Shown one piece after another: positions 5,541 to 10,232 of a stretch of DNA of 10,232 nt. The DNA is from Chrysochromulina parva (taxonomy: Eukaryota > Haptophyta > Prymnesiales > Chrysochromulinaceae): NCBI GenBank assembly GCA_002887195.1, contig PJAB01002155.1, positions 1-10,232 on the forward strand. The letters are read 5' to 3'. The number at the start of each line of letters is the position of its first letter. Within the stretch, counting starts at the first letter, position 1. The notes beneath the pieces were generated by a model. It made no database searches. It saw only the letters and a list, made by a program, of their open reading frames with translations, and was not told the origin of the DNA. Made by a program: the position numbers and the translations under genes.

Positions 5541-8093
5541 ATGGCTGCCGAAAGTTTGCTCAAGTTGGCGGTGCCTGTGTCTTCTGGCGACCAGTTTGGA
5601 TGCTCCATCGCCTTGGACAATATGGATTTTGCGCTCATCGGAGCCCGTAACGACACCGTGCGGTCTGGCGCTGTTGGAGCAGGTGTTGCATACTGGATGC
5701 GATTGCGATCAAATACAGTGAACGCCAGCGCCGTTTTGCTCCAAGTGCTGCGCGCACCGGACGCCGTACCAGGCTCACAATTTGGGGCCGCCGTGGCAAT
5801 CAAGGATGGCTACATGGTCGTTGGCGCGCCGCTGCAACTCATCGATCCGTTCTACCCGAATTCTGTATCACCTGTATCACCGCCCGGCGTATGGCGAGTC
5901 GCCGGAGCTGCGTACGTGTGGCGGTACACGACCGGCCCGCCGTCCACGTATGTGCGACGCCTCACGTCGGATGCGCCCACGGCCGACTATCGCTTCGGCT
6001 CTGCCGTCGCGATCAATGCAGGGCGCGTCGTGGTCGGCGAGAGCCCAGAGTCCTATCCTGCGGGTAGTCCGCTTCCATCTCACAATGGCAACGTGTACAT
6101 CTTCAATTTGACAAGCGGCGTGCTGCTGGCCAAGCTATGGCCCGTAGATCCGGTGAACGGCACCCAGATCACGGGCTGCTTCGGCTTCGGCGCGGCGCTT
6201 GCATTCACGGATGGGCTGCTCGCCGTCGGCTCGCCTCGGGCGAAGGCCCCTTGTGCATATGGTGCGCGATGGGGTGCAGTGTGGGTCTTCGAGACAGCTG
6301 GTTGGAATCAGACCGCCAAAATCTTGCCTGCGAGGAGCGAGGGCGCCCTCCGCAGCGAATTCGGCTTCTCGATCGCGTGGCAGCGTCGGTCGGACGGCAA
6401 CGGGTTCTCGCTGCTCGTCGGCGCCCCAGGGCTCTTGGACATGGGCGCCGTGTACACGTTCGGCCCCTTTGACAACCAAAACTCATCGCAACACGCTCGC
6501 GTTGCCTCCGAACCCTGGGGCTCCGAGAACGCGTCCCAAACTCGTCCGTGGGCTCCGCGTCTGCTTGGCGACACCGTTGGCGCCGGCCGCTTCGGCCACT
6601 CCATCTCCATCGATTCCGATAGCGGCGTCGCGCTCGCATCCGCGACGACGCGCTTCACGGCGCAAGGCCCCAACACTGGCGGCGTCAACCTGCTTCGGCA
6701 CTGGGTGGTAGGTGGCTGCGAGACGACTGCGGCATCGCAACCAACGTGTACTTTTGGGGACTGCGTGCTCATCTCCGATCCGAACAGCCCCGTGAATAGC
6801 CGCTCCTCGCCACCCTGGCCTCCGGCAAGTCCCCCTCCGCCAGCCGCACCCCCTGGCTTGGGTTGCGTGCGCATGCCATTGCCGCTGTCGCACGTCATGC
6901 CACGTCCGCTGTGGGGCACTGATACCGAGGATCTCGACGAGTTTGGGACGAGCGTAGCGCTGAATAGCAATGGCTTGGGACTCGTCGGCGCAAGTAAGCA
7001 TGCAGGCACTGGCGCCCTCTATCTATTCGTGCCGCCTCCGTTCGCCCCCCCCCCCGGAATGCCCCCGCCGCCACACAGTAGGCCGCCACCGAGCCCTCTG
7101 CCGCCGATGCGCCCGCCCGCCCCGCCCGCGCAAATCAACGACTCACTCACGATGATGTCTGTTGGGATAGCGGTGGGCACGGTGTCCTCAATCGGCGCCG
7201 TCCTCGTCCTGATGAGCATCCTTTCTGTCCTCCGGGCCAGGGCGCGAGCTGCGGGCGCGCGTGTCCAGCCTCCGGCCAACGGTAAGCACCGGCGCGTCCA
7301 TTTCAGCGAGGAGCGTGTGGAGAAGCAGGTGCAGGAGCCCAGCCCAGGGATCCTGGTCGTGCTGCCGGCGGCGCCGGGCGCCGAAGGTGCCGAGGTTATA
7401 GACGGCGTCCACGTTTACATTTGGAGACAATATGTCGACCCAGCGTCCGACAAGTCGTACTACGTGAATGCGAAGGGCCAGACGACGTGGGACCTCCCCG
7501 ACGCGGATGCAAAAAAGCCGCGCGCACCAGCGCGAGCGGAGCCTGTGCGAGAACGGGCATCGACCCCCCCGAGCTCACTGCTGACTCCCGATCTCGCCAA
7601 ATTGCCTGGTGCATCAGAAATTTTGCCTAAATTTGAGCCCTTTGCTCAACAAGCAGATGCGCAGTGGGAGGCCTTCCAAGCGAAGCGGAAGGCCCCTAGA
7701 AGTAGACCAGGGACAGCCGTCGCCAAACCCCCTCTCGTCTCTGAACCGCGGCCCACGACGGCGCCGAGCGTGTGCCAGAGCTCGCCCGGCGGCTCGTCCG
7801 TACGGCAGCGGTTGCGCAGCACCGTGGTCGACTTTGTCCAGCCGCCATCCGCTGTGATCGCATACATGCAAGCAAAGACGGAGCGCATCTCGAGGAAGCC
7901 CGGCACGAGCCGGCCAATTATTGTATCTGCCCCGGGCGAGGACGCTGCAAGAATCGATCATTTCCCACAGGCACCCGTGGGTGAGGGCCTAGACGAGGCG
8001 GCTGCAGTTATCGATCATGTCCGACAGGCTCCCGTGGGTGAGGGGGGACGAGGCGTGGACGAGGCGGCGGCGACGGGCGATCGAGGCAAGTGA
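5541..8093 (+). CDS. Integrin-alpha-like FG-GAP propeller receptor with TM helix and cytoplasmic WW domain
   Basis: The protein has 850 residues from the first in-frame ATG (5541); the frame opens upstream only after a TGA at 5427-5429. Seven FG motifs (about residues 19, 81, 152, 214, 274, 351, 468) with GAP-like turns such as LIGA, VVGAP, LVGAP and LVGAS indicate a seven-bladed FG-GAP beta-propeller, the fold of integrin-alpha heads. A Cys- and Pro-rich insert (393-442) lies between blades 6 and 7. A proline-rich linker (498-530) leads to one transmembrane helix (about 538-564) followed by Arg residues, giving an outside-to-inside topology. The tail has RVHF (585-588), like a PP1-docking RVxF motif, and a WW domain (626-653; W628, Y640-Y641, W650, P653). 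The rest of the tail is disordered and ends in a duplicated 19-residue segment. No signal peptide is visible at this start, so an upstream exon may be missing. The stop overlaps a splice-donor-like GTGAGT. Likely a surface adhesion or signalling receptor (inference). Confidence 0.8.
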   Translation: MAAESLLKLAVPVSSGDQFGCSIALDNMDFALIGARNDTVRSGAVGAGVAYWMRLRSNTVNASAVLLQVLRAPDAVPGSQFGAAVAIKDGYMVVGAPLQLIDPFYPNSVSPVSPPGVWRVAGAAYVWRYTTGPPSTYVRRLTSDAPTADYRFGSAVAINAGRVVVGESPESYPAGSPLPSHNGNVYIFNLTSGVLLAKLWPVDPVNGTQITGCFGFGAALAFTDGLLAVGSPRAKAPCAYGARWGAVWVFETAGWNQTAKILPARSEGALRSEFGFSIAWQRRSDGNGFSLLVGAPGLLDMGAVYTFGPFDNQNSSQHARVASEPWGSENASQTRPWAPRLLGDTVGAGRFGHSISIDSDSGVALASATTRFTAQGPNTGGVNLLRHWVVGGCETTAASQPTCTFGDCVLISDPNSPVNSRSSPPWPPASPPPPAAPPGLGCVRMPLPLSHVMPRPLWGTDTEDLDEFGTSVALNSNGLGLVGASKHAGTGALYLFVPPPFAPPPGMPPPPHSRPPPSPLPPMRPPAPPAQINDSLTMMSVGIAVGTVSSIGAVLVLMSILSVLRARARAAGARVQPPANGKHRRVHFSEERVEKQVQEPSPGILVVLPAAPGAEGAEVIDGVHVYIWRQYVDPASDKSYYVNAKGQTTWDLPDADAKKPRAPARAEPVRERASTPPSSLLTPDLAKLPGASEILPKFEPFAQQADAQWEAFQAKRKAPRSRPGTAVAKPPLVSEPRPTTAPSVCQSSPGGSSVRQRLRSTVVDFVQPPSAVIAYMQAKTERISRKPGTSRPIIVSAPGEDAARIDHFPQAPVGEGLDEAAAVIDHVRQAPVGEGGRGVDEAAATGDRGK
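7152..7232 (+). other. Transmembrane helix of gene C
   Basis: These 27 codons are uncharged and hydrophobic, with small residues spaced G-xxx-G and S-xxx-A, and are followed directly by several Arg. They separate the proline-rich ectodomain linker from the WW-containing tail. Confidence 0.85.
7416..7499 (+). other. WW domain in the cytoplasmic tail of gene C
   Basis: The segment shows the WW signature: first Trp, then YVDPASDKSYYVNAKGQTTW, then DLP. Both Trp, the Tyr pair of the binding face, the Asn of the YYVN strand and the final Pro are present. WW domains bind proline-rich ligands such as PPxY; I see no PPxY within the four proteins of this window. Confidence 0.85.
7953..8075 (+). repeat. 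57-bp coding duplication at the C-terminus of gene C
   Basis: Copy 1 (7953-8009) and copy 2 (8010-8075) both encode IDH-xx-QAPVGEG followed by a short spacer and DEAAA. Copy 2 has extra glycine/arginine codons. The period is 19 residues and in frame. DNA identity is high enough to suggest a recent duplication. Confidence 0.8.
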
Positions 8094-8948
8094 GTAAGGC
8101 GGGTGCTGTTGAGAAGGTGCTAGGTGGGCGCGCTGCCGCTAAGGAGGTGCAGATGACCAAAACCCGAATCGGCTGCTTCGCCATCAGCGCGGCGATCCGT
8201 TCGTACCCTAACCTCTCAGGCCAACCCCCGCCCACATAACGCACCTGTCCAGGACGCGGCCTCAGGCTCAGCCACGCCCTACCGTGGGCCAGCATTTTAT
8301 GCATTTCGCTTTTCGGGTTTTAGCACCCCCCAAAACGAACATCGTGTGGTGGTTGTAAGTACTGTATATTCTCTGACCCCCCAATGTCTCACTGGGACCC
8401 AGGTCGGACCCGCCCGCCGCCCCGGACCGACCGGACCGCCGGGGCGATTCACGAAAACGTACCGGCAATTCCGGGATTCATACATTCATGCGTACTTGGG
8501 TTCCGTTCCCCTCGTTAGCCTTACAGCCGATCGCCCCACCTAAGGTGAAGCGGTCGCACCTACAGCTCGCGTACCCCGTTGCGCTCACTATGTTGAAACA
8601 CCATACCGTGTGAAACCGGACCATAGAGCGGAGCACCGTACGGGGCAACTACCTGTGTTGCCCGATGTTGGAGTGCGGTGCGAAGATCGACGCGGTTTAT
8701 GTACGCGCCACATTTTTGCGTTCGTATGTACTGTAATCGATCTGACAAGACATGCAAATATTGCCTCTCATGATTTTATGTGCGGCCGTCGTGCAGACTC
8801 GAGACTCAGAGGTGAGACTCGGCTGCATCGTGCTCCTTGAGTCCCTTGCTTTATCATGTGGCCTGAGTACTTAGTGAATAGCTGAAACCCGCACGCTTCC
8901 TGCGTGCGCCATCCCTCGCGTCGCGGCTATCTGCTTCATCGTCGAGGA
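8094..8948. other. Convergent intergenic region between genes C and D
   Basis: I find no gene, tRNA or clear mobile element here. Stop codons occur in all frames and the longest open frames are under about 100 codons with no domain. GC content is lower than in the genes. It may contain 3' untranslated sequence of both genes, or a further exon of C if the donor-like GTGAGT at 8090 is used. Confidence 0.5.
8890..8908 (-). other. Stem-loop just downstream of gene D
   Basis: CGCACGC and GCGTGCG form a perfect 7-bp GC-rich stem with a 5-base loop, 41-59 bases past the stop of gene D on the minus strand. It would lie in the 3' untranslated region. A role in 3' processing or stability is speculation. 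Confidence 0.35.
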
Positions 8949-10232
8949 TCAGGAATACATGAGATTGCGCTCCAAAGCCCAGTTGATGAACTGATTGAAG
9001 AGCACGTGCTTTGCACGGCCGCCGGTAAGCGCGAGCCACTCGTCCTCTGCCTCGTCTTCACTGAGGCTGATGCCCCACTGTGCCAGCCTCGGGAGGGCCG
9101 CCTGGAACTCGACGCGGTCGACCCGCTGGTCGCGGTTCGTGTCCATGCGCGCGAAGGCCACATAGAGTTCAAAGTAGCGCAGCAAATAGCCGAGGAGCAA
9201 CTGGAACTCATCCATCTCCACAAAGTCATCGTGTCGCTTCTTAGCGGCGGGAAGCCACTCGCTGTTGGCGGCCTTGGCATGGCTGAAGGCCTTTCGGAGC
9301 ACATGCTGCCACGAGTTCGCCCACCCGTAATTCTTGGATTGCATAAAGTCCGTGATCACACCGTCCATGAGCTTCCGCAGCGCAGTGGCTACCTCGTTGC
9401 AGCCGAGCGCGCCATTGCCGTTCAGGTCCCACTGCGCAAACATCGCCTTCCGCTTGTAAGCGGACTCCTCGTCGTCGCCCGCCGGGAGCGCAGCGCGTAT
9501 CTTGCTGAAATCGAGGTTGTCGAGGAGCGCCGCCGCCTTGGCCGCCGCGTCCTCCTCCTCTTTTTGCGCCGACCAGGCTTTGCCTCCCCTGCCGCCGCCC
9601 GACTGCCCGCCGGTAGCGCCGCCCTTGCCGCCGCCCTTGCGATTGGCAACGAAGGCCTTCCGCTGCGCCTCGCTCATGCTCGCGTACGCCGCGCGATCGG
9701 CGGGCGACATCTTGTCGTACGCCGCGCGCTGCTCGGCCGTCATCGCCTCGTACGCCGCGCGCTCCGCCGGCGACATGTTCTGGTAGAGCGCGCGCTGCTC
9801 GGGCGTGAGCTTCACTAGGCCTGGCAAGTCTTCCACACCCATCGTGTCCCTCATGTAGGCAGCGCGCTGCTCGGCCGTCATGCTCGCATAGCGCATGCGC
9901 TCCTCCTCACTCATCGAGGCGAAGGCCGCGCGCTCGGCGTCGCTCATATTCTCGTACAGCCGCTTCTGATCGTCGGGCAGCGCGGCGAGCGCCGCGGCCG
10001 AGAGGGGAGGGCCCACCACGCCCTGCTGGCGCATCAACTTGGCGCGCTCCTCGGGCGACATGGCCGCAAAGGCCGCGCGCTCCTCTGCACTCATGGCCGC
10101 AAACACTGCCTTCTCCGCCTCGCTCATGCTCTGGTACAAGGCCTTCTGCTCCGCGGGCAGCGCCGCAATCGCCGCAGCCCCGAGCGTCTCGCCCACGACG
10201 CCCATCTGTCGCATCATCTTCTTGCGCTCATC
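8949..10232 (-). CDS. Repeat-array / calflagin-like EF-hand fusion protein (5' partial)
   Basis: The frame is open through the right window edge, so the N-terminus is missing; 427 residues are visible. Numbering from the Met at 10217, residues 1-190 are 11-residue repeats of the type A-[AF]-x-A-M-[ST]-x-x-E-R-A, grouped into modules 1-60, 61-120 and 121-190, and the visible edge (DERKK) looks like the end of another module. A Gly/Lys linker (194-213) follows, then a four-EF-hand domain. Two loops are canonical, D264-N266-N268-E275 and D359-N361-D363-E370. Two are degenerate (about 329-338 and 397-410). The sequence between them (LLGYLLRYFELYVAF, WGISLS, INWAL) resembles flagellar calcium-binding proteins (calflagins) of protists. 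It probably binds two Ca2+. The N-terminal array should be long amphipathic helix. A flagellar role is inferred from family resemblance only. Confidence 0.8.
   Translation of the reverse strand, partial: DERKKMMRQMGVVGETLGAAAIAALPAEQKALYQSMSEAEKAVFAAMSAEERAAFAAMSPEERAKLMRQQGVVGPPLSAAALAALPDDQKRLYENMSDAERAAFASMSEEERMRYASMTAEQRAAYMRDTMGVEDLPGLVKLTPEQRALYQNMSPAERAAYEAMTAEQRAAYDKMSPADRAAYASMSEAQRKAFVANRKGGGKGGATGGQSGGGRGGKAWSAQKEEEDAAAKAAALLDNLDFSKIRAALPAGDDEESAYKRKAMFAQWDLNGNGALGCNEVATALRKLMDGVITDFMQSKNYGWANSWQHVLRKAFSHAKAANSEWLPAAKKRHDDFVEMDEFQLLLGYLLRYFELYVAFARMDTNRDQRVDRVEFQAALPRLAQWGISLSEDEAEDEWLALTGGRAKHVLFNQFINWALERNLMYS
9108..9143 (-). other. Canonical EF-hand loop 2 of gene D
   Basis: The loop reads DTNRDQRVDRVE, with ligands at positions 1 (D), 3 (N), 5 (D), 9 (D) and 12 (E). 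The usual Gly at position 6 is Gln, which can lower but need not abolish calcium binding. Confidence 0.8.
9393..9428 (-). other. Canonical EF-hand loop 1 of gene D
   Basis: The loop reads DLNGNGALGCNE: D1, N3, N5, G6 and E12 are standard. Position 9 is Gly, where the side-chain or water ligand is often Asp/Ser/Gly. It is likely to bind calcium. Confidence 0.8.
9648..10232 (-). repeat. Coding repeat array (33-bp units in ~180-bp modules) of gene D
   Basis: The array encodes 11-residue units built into 60-residue modules. Modules 1 and 2 align over their whole length, from MRQ-x-GVVG through AALP and QK-x-LY to the MS-x-x-ER units; module 3 has a diverged start (GVEDLPGLVKL). The array continues past the window edge. 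Confidence 0.85.

Noticed and set aside
6308..7009. Minus-strand frame of 233 codons inside gene C
   Set aside because: Antisense shadow of FG-GAP blades 5-7; no domain, GC-driven open frame.
8384..8402. Remnant of the MITE interior (TCTCACTG-like match)
   Set aside because: Only about 8-9 bases match and no inverted arm sequence is nearby; chance similarity.
8904..9818. Long open frame (304 codons) on the plus strand opposite gene D
   Set aside because: It is the antisense of the EF-hand and repeat-encoding frame; its Leu/Arg/Ala-rich composition mirrors the repeats and it has no domain of its own.

Overview
The window looks like nuclear DNA of a GC-rich unicellular eukaryote, most plausibly a microalga, with haptophyte-like as my best guess (inference). 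The reasons are four long genes on alternating strands with no ribosome-binding sites or operon spacing, ATG starts in reasonable eukaryotic contexts, eukaryote-type domains (kelch propeller, integrin-like FG-GAP propeller, WW domain, flagellar-calcium-binding-type EF-hands), proline-rich wall/matrix-like linkers, and eukaryotic non-coding repeats (a MITE-like element and a tRNA-derived SINE-like element). No bacterial or viral hallmark gene is present.

Layout. Positions 1-2077 hold no convincing gene. They contain a SINE-like sequence on the minus strand (about 300-680), a diverged short tandem duplication (1028-1195), an AAGC microsatellite, and a well-delimited MITE-like element with 45/47-bp terminal inverted repeats and TA ends (1505-1777). 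Gene A (2078-3457, +) is a membrane-anchored kelch protein. After a 593-bp convergent gap comes gene B (4051-5427, -), an unrecognised helical protein with a candidate ubiquitin-interacting motif. Only 113 bp separate B's start from gene C (5541-8093, +), a large receptor-like protein with seven FG-GAP motifs, proline-rich linkers, one transmembrane helix, an RVxF-like motif and a cytoplasmic WW domain. After an 855-bp convergent gap comes gene D (8949-10232, -, 5' end outside the window). D has a long array of 11-residue helical repeats grouped in 60-residue modules, fused to a flagellar-calcium-binding-protein-like EF-hand domain.

The genes do not form an obvious pathway. Two of the four (A and C) are single-pass membrane proteins that present unrelated beta-propellers to the outside or lumen, in opposite topologies. 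C looks built for signalling: an integrin-alpha-like ectodomain outside, with docking motifs (RVxF, WW) inside. B and C may share a bidirectional promoter. The most interesting items are the architecture of C, the repeat/EF-hand fusion in D, and the two non-coding mobile-element candidates.
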